Assembly: GCA_900316965.1 (NCBI GenBank)
Contig: ONEY01000011.1
Coordinates: forward strand, 1 to 56,510
Direction of reading: 5' to 3'
Length of the DNA stretch: 56,510 nucleotides
From: an uncultured Bacteroidales bacterium
GTDB lineage: Bacteria; Bacteroidota; Bacteroidia; Bacteroidales; P3
The number at the start of each line of letters is the position of its first letter. The first letter of the stretch is position 1. The position numbers were made by a program, and so were the translations under genes. Positions 31,433 to 40,906 of the stretch are shown here, one piece after another. Under the pieces are notes generated by a model, which saw only the letters and a program-made list of their open reading frames with translations, was not told where the DNA came from and searched no databases.

Positions 31433-32539
31433 TTATTGCTTTTTATATTTACCCACTCCCGAAGGGCTATGGTAAATATTAGAACCTATAGGTTGTCGAT
31501 GATAGGGGTTTTGGGTACTAACAACATAGTGACGACGAGATGTATGGAGTAACTTGCGTTCCCTACGTTGTCGGCGTGAAGGTTTATAGCCAGTTTCTCG
31601 ACTGTCGGCAATGGCGATATTGATGGCATAACCTGAAAGTATCACTACACAGTTGGCATAAATCCAAAGCATGGCAATCAACAATGTTCCTATTGATCCG
31701 TAAAGGATATTGTAGTTGTTAAAATTGTTGATATATATTTGGAAAGCCCAAGAAAGGCCAAAAATAAGAAGCGTTGATAGAACAGAACCTATTGACAAAA
31801 AGTTAATTCTCTGTTTTTTGACAGGAGCCATATAATAAAGGAGACTAAGCGACAACAATGTCAGGAAAACAAGTAAAAGCCAACGCCCAAAGCTAAAAGC
31901 GAAAAGGCTCAACTTGGTTTCGGCCATAAAGTTACGGCTTATCATGAAATAGATAAGTATCTTGTATCCGATGAGCAGTGATAGTATCGCCACAACAAGG
32001 ACATAAAGTATAATGACCAACAAAAAGCACAACATGTAGCGACGCACTAAAGATCGCCATTCAATGCTGTGGCTTACCGAATTGAACGACTGAAGGAGAC
32101 CATGCATACCATTGGCGGCAAGAATGACAGAGCTTATAAAACCTATGGAGAGCAGGCTGCTGTGTTTATGCCCCATTACATCGGTGATAGTCGAGGCAAC
32201 TCGGTCAAAGATGTCAGATGGCAATATGTTGGAGAGTTGCAACAATAGTTCACTCTGCAATCCCTCTATAGGCAGATACGGAATAAGAGTGAAAAAGAAG
32301 ATGAGCAACGGTGGCATGGCCATAAAGAAGGAAAAAGCCAAGGCTTTGGCACTCTGCCACAAGTCGCGATTAGAAAAATGCTTGAGAATTTGAATTAGTG
32401 GAACACCAGCGCATCCAGGAAGCACCAAACGGTTAAAGAATGGAACAATGCGCAGACTCCAAAAACGGAGAACTGCATTGTAGCGTCGGTTGAACCAAAC
32501 GCCCAAATCACTTTTCTTCAATCGTTCAATGAACTGCAC
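31433..32539 (-). CDS. YihY/BrkB family inner-membrane protein
   Basis: A 368-residue integral membrane protein with about six spans. The YihY (formerly RNase BN) family pattern is clear: ALAFSFFMAMPPLLIFFFTLIPYLP, AANGMHGLLQSFNSV with the conserved G-x-x-x-x-x-x-x-x-FN, SIGTLLIAMLWIYANCVVILSGYAINIA near the end, then a basic cytoplasmic tail (KPSRRQRRERKLL). Transport role is uncertain, and the old RNase BN assignment for this family is wrong. It lies 48 bases after nadC and 71 before the RNA methyltransferase gene, in the same orientation. Confidence 0.85.
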   Translation of the reverse strand: MQFIERLKKSDLGVWFNRRYNAVLRFWSLRIVPFFNRLVLPGCAGVPLIQILKHFSNRDLWQSAKALAFSFFMAMPPLLIFFFTLIPYLPIEGLQSELLLQLSNILPSDIFDRVASTITDVMGHKHSSLLSIGFISSVILAANGMHGLLQSFNSVSHSIEWRSLVRRYMLCFLLVIILYVLVVAILSLLIGYKILIYFMISRNFMAETKLSLFAFSFGRWLLLVFLTLLSLSLLYYMAPVKKQRINFLSIGSVLSTLLIFGLSWAFQIYINNFNNYNILYGSIGTLLIAMLWIYANCVVILSGYAINIAIADSRETGYKPSRRQRRERKLLHTSRRHYVVSTQNPYHRQPIGSNIYHSPSGVGKYKKQ

Positions 32540-32587
32540 TTACAATAAAGGATAGCTGTTACTATAGCGACTAGTCACAAACGTCAA

Positions 32588-33436
32588 CTATTTTTTGACA
32601 AGACTGATATCTAAACTTTTGATATGATGAGTCAAAGCACCCACAGATATATAATCAACGCCTGTTTCGGCATAGGGACGCAATGTCTGGTCGGTAATAC
32701 CGCCACTGGCCTCGGTTTCGTAACGTCCCTCTATACGACGTACTGCCTCTCTAAGGGTGGGAATATCAAAGTTATCAAGCATAATACGGTCAACGCCACC
32801 ATGAGCCATAACCCTGTTCAACTCATCAAGATTGCGAACTTCTATCTCAATCTTTAAGCTTTTTCCTATTGAACGCAAATATTCATGAGTGCGATCAATG
32901 GCTGACTCTATACCGCCCGCAAAATCAATATGATTGTCTTTCAGCATAATCATATCGTACAAACCAATACGATGGTTTGTGCCTCCACCACAATGGACAG
33001 CGTATTTCTCCAAAAGGCGCATATTAGGCGTTGTCTTTCGAGTATCCAAAAGTCGAGTATTCAAACCAGCAAGCATCTTTACCATTCGATTTGTCTCTGT
33101 GGCTATACCACTGAGCCTCTGCATGAAATTCAATGCAGTTCGCTCGGCCGTTAAAATACTGCCTGAATGTCCTTCAACGAGCATAATAATGTCTCCCTTG
33201 GCAACAAAGTCACCGTCTTTTTTTATCATGGTGACATTCAAAGAAGAGTCGACAATTTTAAACACTTTTTCCCCCACTTCACATCCGCAGATAACACCAT
33301 CTTGTTTTGCCACCATTTTGGCACAATCGGTAGCCGAAGGAGGAATGCATGCCAATGTGGAATGGTCGCCATCGCCAATATCCTCGCGCAAAGCCATGCG
33401 TATCAGCTCGTCTAAATTAGGAATGTCGGTCATCAT
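32588..33436 (-). CDS. nadC: Nicotinate-nucleotide pyrophosphorylase (quinolinate phosphoribosyltransferase)
   Basis: A protein of about 282 residues starting MMTDIPNLDELIRMALREDIG. The in-frame start at 33505 is upstream of the likely transcription start and adds no conserved sequence. NadC converts quinolinate and PRPP to nicotinate mononucleotide, the third step of de novo NAD synthesis. Signatures: EDIGDGDHST, TAERTALNFMQRLSGIATET, DTRKTTPNMRLLEKYAVHCGGGTNHR, KDNHI, and LDNF and EASGGI of the barrel phosphate site. It is divergent from cinA, whose C-terminal domain also acts on pyridine nucleotides, and it leads the nadC-yihY-RNA MTase-queG unit. Confidence 0.95.
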   Translation of the reverse strand: MMTDIPNLDELIRMALREDIGDGDHSTLACIPPSATDCAKMVAKQDGVICGCEVGEKVFKIVDSSLNVTMIKKDGDFVAKGDIIMLVEGHSGSILTAERTALNFMQRLSGIATETNRMVKMLAGLNTRLLDTRKTTPNMRLLEKYAVHCGGGTNHRIGLYDMIMLKDNHIDFAGGIESAIDRTHEYLRSIGKSLKIEIEVRNLDELNRVMAHGGVDRIMLDNFDIPTLREAVRRIEGRYETEASGGITDQTLRPYAETGVDYISVGALTHHIKSLDISLVKK

Positions 33437-33503
33437 TTCAATGTAACTTTTTTGTGTTCCACTGCCTTGAAAGAAAAAATGGAACCTATTGAAAATATTT
33501 TGC

Positions 33504-33536
33504 AAAAGTACGAAGAAAATCTATTTTGACACAAAA
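33504..33536 (-). promoter_or_regulatory. Promoter of nadC
   Basis: On the minus strand: TTTG (33536-33533), a 21-base spacer, then TACTTTTG (33511-33504), matching TTTG-N19-21-TAnnTTTG. It lies 68 bases upstream of the chosen nadC start and supports that start over the ATG at 33505, which falls inside the -7 box. Confidence 0.62.
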
Positions 33537-33562
33537 AAATTTCACAAACCATATATCTTTTG

Positions 33563-33570
33563 TATTTTTG
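33563..33570 (+). promoter_or_regulatory. Putative -7 element (TATTTTTG) of cinA
   Basis: TATTTTTG lies 46 bases upstream of the cinA ATG, back to back with the nadC promoter. No TTTG at the expected -33 position. Confidence 0.42.
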
Positions 33571-33615
33571 CACCCGTTATTCATTTAGACAATAGCTATT
33601 TAAAGCAATATAAAC

Positions 33616-34866
33616 ATGAATGTTAGCATTATAAATATAGGTGACGAATTGCTTATTGGACAAGTGGTAAACACCAATGCCTCAACGATGTCTAAAATGC
33701 TTATCAGAGCAGGCATGGACGTGGCTGAAGTATCTGTTATTGCCGACTCGGAAGAGGCCATATCCAACACTGTGCAACGTCACATCGAGAACTATGACGC
33801 CGTGTTGATAACTGGGGGCCTCGGACCTACTAAAGACGATGTCACAAAAAAAGTGCTTTGCCATTTTTTCGATAGCAAAATGGTTGAAAATGCGATGGCT
33901 TTGGACAATGTCAAAAGAATCTTCGAAAGCCGTGGATATGAATTGACGCCCATCAACCGGCAACAAGCCTGGGTACCTGAATGTTGTGAAGTACTAAACA
34001 ACGATCTCGGCACTGCACCTTGTATGTGGTTTGAGACACAACGTAACTCAGTTTTGGTTTCACTCCCTGGTGTACCATTCGAAATGGAATGGCTAATGAG
34101 TAATCGTGTCATTCCAAAGCTGCAAAAGCGATTCCATATCGGGAGCATTGTGTCAAAGAACATCCTTGTCCAAGGTATTGGCGAGAGTTTTCTCAGCGAC
34201 CTTATTGAGCCTTGGGAATTGTCTTTGCCCAACAATGCAAAACTGGCATACCTCCCTGTCGCTGGCATGGTAAAACTACGACTAACCATAAGAACGAACA
34301 CTAAAGAGGTCTGTGATTCGGCTTATATTTCCGACTTGCTCAAAGGTTTATACGCACTGGCCGGAAAATATATCGTTGGCGAAGACTGCGAAACCTTAGC
34401 CGAACTGGTGCACAATACCCTGGTTTCAAATGGAAAGACACTCGCCACAGCTGAAAGCTGCACAGGAGGAGCCATCGCAAGCAAACTCACAGCGCAAGCA
34501 GGAGCATCTGCCTACTTTCGTGGTGGTGTGGTAGCCTACAGCAATGCCGTAAAAGAATGCTCTCTAGGTGTTCGTCACGAAACGTTAGAATGTCATGGCG
34601 CTGTGAGCGAGGAAACAGCACGAGAGATGGTGGAAGGTGTGCGACAGAAACTCGGCGCCGATTACGCCATTGCGACAACCGGAATTGCCGGCCCCGATGG
34701 AGGCTCTAAAGAAAAACCGGTGGGTACTATATGGATTGCCGTAGCATCGCAGGATAAAACCGTGGCTCAATTGCTGCAATTCGGCGGCAACAAAAGACAA
34801 CAAAACATTGACCGCAGCGTCAATCAAGCTTATGCCATGCTTATGCGTATGATTAAGAATTACTGA
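33616..34866 (+). CDS. cinA: CinA-like protein (molybdopterin-binding domain plus nicotinamide-nucleotide amidase)
   Basis: At 416 residues it is full length for two-domain CinA. The N-terminal MoCF/COG1058 domain (about 1-170) has IGDELLIGQVVNTNAS and TGGLGPTKDDVT, a pyrophosphatase-type domain. The C-terminal PncC domain (about 255-416) has ATAESCTGGAIASKLTAQAGAS with the catalytic Ser, then GGVVAYSN and TTGIAGPDGGSKEKPVGTIW. PncC deamidates nicotinamide mononucleotide to nicotinate mononucleotide, the product of NadC, which is encoded divergently. The pairing suggests shared control of NAD recycling and synthesis, though no regulator site is proven. A DUF486 gene follows after 29 bases. 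Confidence 0.93.
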   Translation: MNVSIINIGDELLIGQVVNTNASTMSKMLIRAGMDVAEVSVIADSEEAISNTVQRHIENYDAVLITGGLGPTKDDVTKKVLCHFFDSKMVENAMALDNVKRIFESRGYELTPINRQQAWVPECCEVLNNDLGTAPCMWFETQRNSVLVSLPGVPFEMEWLMSNRVIPKLQKRFHIGSIVSKNILVQGIGESFLSDLIEPWELSLPNNAKLAYLPVAGMVKLRLTIRTNTKEVCDSAYISDLLKGLYALAGKYIVGEDCETLAELVHNTLVSNGKTLATAESCTGGAIASKLTAQAGASAYFRGGVVAYSNAVKECSLGVRHETLECHGAVSEETAREMVEGVRQKLGADYAIATTGIAGPDGGSKEKPVGTIWIAVASQDKTVAQLLQFGGNKRQQNIDRSVNQAYAMLMRMIKNY

Positions 34867-34895
34867 ATCCACTAATCATTTTATACCATCTTATT

Positions 34896-35273
34896 ATGCC
34901 CAAAGCCTTAACAACAATTATTCTCTTAATAATCAGCAATATTTTCATGACCTTTGCATGGTATGGGAACCTCAAACTCACCGAGATGAAAATCAACACC
35001 AGCTGGCCATTGATACTCATCATTCTTACTTCATGGGGCGTCGCCTTTTTCGAATACAGCTTTATGATTCCCGCCAACCGTATAGGAAGCCAAATTAACG
35101 GAGGCCCCTTCAGTCTCATGCAACTCAAAATCCTTGCCGAGTGCATCTCTCTGACTGTCTTTACAATCATAGTCGCCACTGTTTTCAAAAGCGAACCCAT
35201 CAAATGGAACCACCTAGTAAGCTTTGGTTTCATTATCTTGGCTGTTATCTTCGCCTTCTATAAAACTGAATAA
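34896..35273 (+). CDS. DMT-type small membrane protein (DUF486)
   Basis: A 125-residue protein with four membrane spans (about 7-25, 39-60, 75-98 and 104-121), matching the DUF486 branch of the drug/metabolite transporter superfamily: ISNIFMTFAWYGNLK, SWGVAFFEYSFMIPANRIGSQ, and SLMQLKILAECISLTVF. Substrate is unknown. It sits between cinA (29 bases) and the mannosidase (8 bases), probably in one transcript. Confidence 0.85.
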   Translation: MPKALTTIILLIISNIFMTFAWYGNLKLTEMKINTSWPLILIILTSWGVAFFEYSFMIPANRIGSQINGGPFSLMQLKILAECISLTVFTIIVATVFKSEPIKWNHLVSFGFIILAVIFAFYKTE

Positions 35274-35281
35274 CAAAAAAA

Positions 35282-37345
35282 ATGAAACGATTGCTTTATC
35301 TTGCTTTGCTATCGCTAATTATGGTTGGATGCCGAAACGGTGAAGAACGCATATTTCTTACCGACTGGCATTTTGACTACAACGACTTACAAAGATATAC
35401 TGCCACTGTGCCAAGTTTCATCCATACCGATTTGATGGCAAATGGTCTTATTCCCGATCCTTATTATGGTACCAACGAGGATAGTACCCGCTGGGTCGAA
35501 GATAAGGTATGGAGTTACCGATACCACATCAATCGCAACAATCTACCCAAGGGCGACACGCTATGGCTGGTGTTTGAAGGCATAGCAGGCCGCGCAAATG
35601 TCATTTTCTACGGTCAGCGAATTAAGAATATGAGAGGCATGTTGGAGAAGGAATATACAACCGATAATATGTTTGTGCAATACATTTTCCCTCTCCCTCC
35701 CAACTGCGAAGACATCGAAGTAATGTTCTTGCCGCTCAACGACTCACTTGTAGAACAGAAATATGGCATACCCCTTCCCGACCGTCGCGCCTTCACGCGC
35801 ATTGCACCATACCAGCAAGGCTGGGACTGGGGGCCTAAACTGCCAACATGCGGCATTTGGAAGCCTGTATATATCACCAACAAACCTCATATCTTTAGAG
35901 ATTCTAATACGGCAAATAATTCTAGCATCACTCTTCTACAGAAACCCGACAGCATTGGACAGTCGTTTTCATTCTACCAAGATGGAAAGCCCATCTTCAT
36001 CAAAGGTGCAAACTGGATTCCAGCCCATTCGTTTCCTGTAATGACTCCTGATTTGGCGGCACGCTACCGCATGTTGCTTTGCTCTGCAAAAGAAGCCAAT
36101 TTCAATATGATTCGAGTTTGGGGCGGAGGAATATACGAACACGACTATTTCTTTGACCTCTGCGACTCGCTGGGCATTATGGTTTGGATGGACTTCAACT
36201 TCAGCACAATGCTATATCCCAATGACAATGTCACTCTCACATCTATCGACAATGAAGCACGTCAGAACGTGGCACGCATAGCACAACATCCCTGTGTTGT
36301 CCTGTGGTGTGGCAACAATGAGGTAAAAAACGGATGGGAAGATTGGGGTTGGCAAGGCGTTTACAATTGGACAGCTAAGCAACGTATCCTATTGGAAAAA
36401 GCGATCGACACCATTTTCGGATATACTAATAATACTAGCAACACTAGTACAACCAGCATTCTCGCCAAAGCAGTGCATGATTGCGACCCTCTACAGCGCT
36501 CTTATATTACCACATCACCACTATATGGATGGGGGCACCCAGAGTGCACCACTCACGGCGACAGCCACTATTGGGGCGTTTGGTGGGGCGAAGAGCCTTT
36601 TGAAAAATACAAAGAAAAAACTGGCCGTTTTATGAGCGAATATGGTTTCCAGAGCTATCCGCTAATAAGTACCATAAGACGATATTGCCCTAGCAATCAG
36701 CTTAGCATTGACTCTCCTTCAATGAAAAACCATCAGAAACACCCTCGTGGACTTCAAATCATAGACAAAGCAATGCGACAATACTATGGCTTTGACAGTA
36801 AGACACTTCCTCTCGAAGACTTTGTTTATGTAAGCCAACTTCTTCAAGCCTGGGGTACAGGATATGGTATTTTGTGTCATATTCAAAATCCACGCTGCGA
36901 CGGTACTCTCTACTGGCAGCTCAACGACTGCTGGCCTGTGGCATCTTGGAGCAGCATTGACTACTATGGAAACTGGAAAGCACTTCACTACCGTGTCCAA
37001 AAACTATATGACAACTCTGTTGACATAACAAGTTGGAAAAAATATTACAGTGTATACCCCAAAGACCGCAAATACGATAATGCAAAATACAACATTACTC
37101 ATTCTTACAATAATGGAGAACTAACTGTGACCATTAAGGCTGAAAGTGATCTTTACGATGTCTTTATCGACACCAACCCTCATATCGACGGTCACTTTAG
37201 TACTAACTTTTTCGACTTAAAAGCAGGCGAAAGTATTACAACGACGTTAAAACCTGTCGACAGAATAATGGATATAGGGAATATAGAACTATCAGTTAAA
37301 ACTTTAAATGATATCTACACAAGACATACCTCTATCGATCATTAG
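35282..37345 (+). CDS. GH2 beta-mannosidase lipoprotein, internally shortened
   Basis: A 687-residue lipoprotein (lipobox VGC, C17) of the glycoside hydrolase family 2 beta-mannosidase group. The N-terminal sugar-binding jelly roll (about 22-198) includes YQQGWDWGPKLPTCGIWKPV. The catalytic barrel has the acid/base E347 in WCGNNEV and the nucleophile E453 in MSEYGFQSYP, and LYWQLNDCWPVASWSSIDY near residue 545. Relatives of about 850 residues carry an immunoglobulin-like domain of about 100 residues between jelly roll and barrel. Here only about 20 residues (about 200-220) separate them, so that domain is missing, without any frameshift. It probably removes terminal beta-mannose in the periplasm; activity without domain 2 is uncertain. 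Confidence 0.87.
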   Translation: MKRLLYLALLSLIMVGCRNGEERIFLTDWHFDYNDLQRYTATVPSFIHTDLMANGLIPDPYYGTNEDSTRWVEDKVWSYRYHINRNNLPKGDTLWLVFEGIAGRANVIFYGQRIKNMRGMLEKEYTTDNMFVQYIFPLPPNCEDIEVMFLPLNDSLVEQKYGIPLPDRRAFTRIAPYQQGWDWGPKLPTCGIWKPVYITNKPHIFRDSNTANNSSITLLQKPDSIGQSFSFYQDGKPIFIKGANWIPAHSFPVMTPDLAARYRMLLCSAKEANFNMIRVWGGGIYEHDYFFDLCDSLGIMVWMDFNFSTMLYPNDNVTLTSIDNEARQNVARIAQHPCVVLWCGNNEVKNGWEDWGWQGVYNWTAKQRILLEKAIDTIFGYTNNTSNTSTTSILAKAVHDCDPLQRSYITTSPLYGWGHPECTTHGDSHYWGVWWGEEPFEKYKEKTGRFMSEYGFQSYPLISTIRRYCPSNQLSIDSPSMKNHQKHPRGLQIIDKAMRQYYGFDSKTLPLEDFVYVSQLLQAWGTGYGILCHIQNPRCDGTLYWQLNDCWPVASWSSIDYYGNWKALHYRVQKLYDNSVDITSWKKYYSVYPKDRKYDNAKYNITHSYNNGELTVTIKAESDLYDVFIDTNPHIDGHFSTNFFDLKAGESITTTLKPVDRIMDIGNIELSVKTLNDIYTRHTSIDH

Positions 37346-37555
37346 ACCAACTTTTAGATTTTGTCTATCTTTCATATCATCGTTTCTTTCATTCCTTTGT
37401 CCTCATCACATTCTTTTTGTAGCTAGCTGCGCCAGCACCAGCGATGTGTCCAGTTTGTTCTGAACAAATACAAATCTGTCATAAACCAAAACAGCCCAAC
37501 CGATTTGTATCAAACAACATACTATATTCTAATAAAGAATTGTACAATCACAAAA

Positions 37556-37587
37556 ATAAAGGATGCCCCCAATGGAACATCCTTTAT
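37556..37587. terminator. Bidirectional terminator between mannosidase and PKD protein genes
   Basis: ATAAAGGATG (37556-37565) pairs perfectly with CATCCTTTAT (37578-37587). On the minus strand it follows the PKD/CHU_C gene stop by 22 bases. It is about 210 bases past the mannosidase stop. The flanking A/T tracts are moderate. Confidence 0.62.
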
Positions 37588-37609
37588 TGATGATTGATTA
37601 TAGTTTTGA

Positions 37610-40600
37610 TTATTTGATAACTTCTACGACACCATTACGCTGAATATCGCCGAGGTAACCTTTTCCTGTGAAACGCCAGAAGTAGGTACCCTCAGGAATA
37701 TTATCGGCCGCAGGATCCCAAAAATCTTCTTCTCTGGAGATGTTTTCCTTGTAGTACACTCTCTTACCCCAACGGTCATAGATAGCCAGTGAGTTGTTGG
37801 GATAGCCAAGTCCATCTATAAGATTACGAATGATGAACTTGTCATTGACACCATCGCCATTAGGAGTAACAGCATTGGGGAATTGCAAAAAGTCGTTGAC
37901 GAGAAGTATTCTGTTTTCAACAGTGTCACGGCATTCAACGACATTGCCGCTAGGTCCAATATTTTTGGTCATTGCTATGAGGCGAGCAACATAGCTACCT
38001 GAGATATCACTACCATCAGTCTCCCATTCAAAAGTGGGATTAACATCCGTAAGAGTATGATACGATATGTGGTTGTCGCGGTCATACTGTATTTCCCAAT
38101 AGTATTTGTTGTAGTCACTTTGAGGTATTGTAAGGTTATTGAACGTCACAGTGGGGTGAGTCACAGTGGGGTTCATAGGCTCCCATGAGAAACGTGCCTC
38201 TGGGCTAGAATAAACCGTTACAAGATTATGATATACCAATGAGTCATTGCAACCATGCATACTACGAACAAAGTATTTAAAATCATACTGTCCTGTGCCA
38301 TAAGTGTGGGTTGGGCTCTCATTGCGTGACGAGTCACCATCGCCAAACACCCAAAGATAGGTGTCACCATACTGAGAAGTATTTTCAAAATGGATAGTGT
38401 ACGGTTCACATCCCTCAAGAGGATATACACCAGGGTCAAAGTTGGGAAGTGGTTGGTGATTGATGTTGACACGTACCGAGTCGCGAGTACGGCAGGTTGT
38501 GCTTTGCCAATGGTTCTCAACGTCCACAGTATAAAGAGTGGAGCTACCCATCATAGATCTAGTTGAGATTGTGTCTGTGGTCTGTCCAAAAGGATCCCAT
38601 TTGAAAGTGTAAGCTGTGTCAGTATGACGGTCTTTTGCGTCAAGAAGCACTGTCTGTACATCGCAGATGAGCAGAGTGTCACCAATTTGCGGAGTAGGCG
38701 ACCAAACACTTTGAATAGCTGTCGAAGTATCCCAAACGCAGCCAAACTCATCATAAATTCTTACTTTGATGGGGAAATAACCAGCAGTGTCATGAGAAGA
38801 AATGATTGAACGAGTAGGCTCGCGATTGTCGATGTTCAGACCTCTCCAATAGCCAAGGTCAAAATCGCCATAGTTAGAGTCGGGTTCCCAAATAACAGAG
38901 TCGATTTGAACTTGATATTCGCATCCTTCTCCTGCGCTAATGCCACAGAAGTCCAGAGCCCAAGAGAAAATCCAGCCATTGTCACCTGGCCAAGGGTCGC
39001 ATACCTGAATAGACCAGTTCCCGTTCAGAGGACAACCAATAAGTTCATGGAAATCGGATGCCGGGAGGTAATAGGAACTTTTACCCTCGTGGTCGCTAGG
39101 ATGCTTGTGGCTAAAATTGGTTCTATTAGGAGCTACTTGACCTGCTCTAACATAAGGAGCGGGAATAACATCGAAAACAACTTCAGGGATAACATCAATC
39201 CAGTCACCTGTTGCGAAATAATCACGAGGTTCTTCATCAGCCGAAGTGATATTAGCAGGGACTCCTCTATTCAACATATAATCCTTGTTGCGAGAGAAGC
39301 AATAATCCATACCAACACCATACATGTTGCAGAGAGAGTCGCAAAAACCACCATTTGGAACACTACTTCCTTCTCCGTTTGGACATGTATAACCGCCATC
39401 ATAGGTACCACTTGAGCCGCCATAAGGAATACCAATTTTGGTACTCAGTGAACCATATGATCCTGCAGGAACCATTTGTGGGTCATAAGAATGGTCCCAA
39501 TTGGGGTTGCCGAATTTCAAGCCAGCCTTTTGTCCTGTAGGACATATTATACGAATATTATAGTCTCCATTATATGAATGCTCATGATTAATACAAATCG
39601 AACAGATATCCTCGGCTGACATCACCGTACGTCCAGGAGGAAAGTCTTCGAAATGGATAGGAGCCTGAAAGCATCCATCGTCGTCAGCGTCAGGGCAACC
39701 GATACCCATACCATCCGGGAGGAAGGTCTTACATGAGATAGATCTTGATTTGGCCTTAGCAAAACTGATGCGTTGCATACCAATGGTAGCATTACCGCCG
39801 CTATATCCAATATTAACAATAGCAGAGTCGGTAGTACACATAGGATTCAAATTGTAAATAGTCTTAACCGGGTTCTGTGCGATACGAACCTTCACAACCT
39901 CATGTATCAGAGAGCGGCAGCCTCGAATGTCTGTAAGTTTAAGAGTCACATCGTAACAGTCTAGGTCGGGATAAGCAGCGGGAACAATATTCATATAGAT
40001 ACCACTGGTATCATGGCCATTACCGAAGTTCCACTCAAAGAGAGAAGAGTAATCTCCAGCTCCATATGCGTAATTATTTGTATATTCGCCATGACCACTA
40101 AAGATAACGCCTTCACCCAAACAAAGATGTACACCACGGAACCAGTTTGTGTCTAGGGTATATGAGGTAGAATCAGCCGACCAGTTTGTATCGAGCTGCA
40201 TAACCATCCTAGTATAAGACGTATCTGTGATGACACCATTTTTGGTTTTATAGTATACGCTGTCGATAACCGGTACTACGGTCTCACATTTCTCGCGACA
40301 ACGAGCTTCTATTGAGAAGCCTTTGCCATTCAAACCATCACCATTGGTTTTGAAACGAATTGTGAGTTTGCCCGACTGGTTTAATGTTGATGGATATATC
40401 GTTGCATGGTACAACGAGTTATATTTATTGTTAGAAACATATCTGGCAAGAAATGTCGTGTTTGGACCGTCGTGAACAAACAGTGTGTCGCCAGGATCGA
40501 CATCAAAATCATTAAAATACAAGCCCAAAGCCTGCTCACCTTCACATACTGCGGAATCTATAGTAATCCACAGATTGGAAGGGCTATTGTCTGGGTATTT

Positions 40601-40771
40601 GCCCGATGCGCCTTTTTCGCTACTCAGCATCAAATAATGCTGACCTTGATAGACGACAAGGCTGACAGTGGTTCCATGGGTAGATCCATCAAGAGTATAC
40701 GATCCTGGCATCTGCGCCATAACCATTGTCAAGGCCATTAAGAAAAGAAGCAAAAATGCGATTCGTTTCAT
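37610..40771 (-). CDS. Secreted PKD-domain protein with T9SS type B (CHU_C) sorting domain
   Basis: A 1,053-residue exported protein. Signal peptide MKRIAFLLLFLMALTMVMAQ; a CUB-like N-terminal domain (about 30-160) with LYFNDFDVDPGDTLFVHDG; a proprotein convertase P-like region (about 380-650) ending in NGNWSIQVCDPWPGDNGWIF; and PKD-like repeats including YTIHFENTSQYGDTYLWVFG followed by GDGDSS (about 815-850). The C-terminus FPNAVTPNGDGVNDKFII, then LAIYDRWGKRVYY and PEGTYFWRFTG, is the gliding-motility-associated/type B T9SS sorting domain. Such cargo is exported across the outer membrane by T9SS and kept at or released from the surface. Many paired cysteines suggest disulfides. It lies where rnfA would be expected after rnfE. 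Confidence 0.87.
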   Translation of the reverse strand: MKRIAFLLLFLMALTMVMAQMPGSYTLDGSTHGTTVSLVVYQGQHYLMLSSEKGASGKYPDNSPSNLWITIDSAVCEGEQALGLYFNDFDVDPGDTLFVHDGPNTTFLARYVSNNKYNSLYHATIYPSTLNQSGKLTIRFKTNGDGLNGKGFSIEARCREKCETVVPVIDSVYYKTKNGVITDTSYTRMVMQLDTNWSADSTSYTLDTNWFRGVHLCLGEGVIFSGHGEYTNNYAYGAGDYSSLFEWNFGNGHDTSGIYMNIVPAAYPDLDCYDVTLKLTDIRGCRSLIHEVVKVRIAQNPVKTIYNLNPMCTTDSAIVNIGYSGGNATIGMQRISFAKAKSRSISCKTFLPDGMGIGCPDADDDGCFQAPIHFEDFPPGRTVMSAEDICSICINHEHSYNGDYNIRIICPTGQKAGLKFGNPNWDHSYDPQMVPAGSYGSLSTKIGIPYGGSSGTYDGGYTCPNGEGSSVPNGGFCDSLCNMYGVGMDYCFSRNKDYMLNRGVPANITSADEEPRDYFATGDWIDVIPEVVFDVIPAPYVRAGQVAPNRTNFSHKHPSDHEGKSSYYLPASDFHELIGCPLNGNWSIQVCDPWPGDNGWIFSWALDFCGISAGEGCEYQVQIDSVIWEPDSNYGDFDLGYWRGLNIDNREPTRSIISSHDTAGYFPIKVRIYDEFGCVWDTSTAIQSVWSPTPQIGDTLLICDVQTVLLDAKDRHTDTAYTFKWDPFGQTTDTISTRSMMGSSTLYTVDVENHWQSTTCRTRDSVRVNINHQPLPNFDPGVYPLEGCEPYTIHFENTSQYGDTYLWVFGDGDSSRNESPTHTYGTGQYDFKYFVRSMHGCNDSLVYHNLVTVYSSPEARFSWEPMNPTVTHPTVTFNNLTIPQSDYNKYYWEIQYDRDNHISYHTLTDVNPTFEWETDGSDISGSYVARLIAMTKNIGPSGNVVECRDTVENRILLVNDFLQFPNAVTPNGDGVNDKFIIRNLIDGLGYPNNSLAIYDRWGKRVYYKENISREEDFWDPAADNIPEGTYFWRFTGKGYLGDIQRNGVVEVIK

Positions 40772-40906
40772 ATGATAAACTCTTTTATTGGTTTAATGTA
40801 TAAGATATTCAAGTCGTTTTAGACACTGGTTGTCTAACATCTACTTGATAAGTGTGGGTTACGTCGAAAATAGACGAAAAAATATAGTTAAAAAAACTTA
40901 AAAAAA

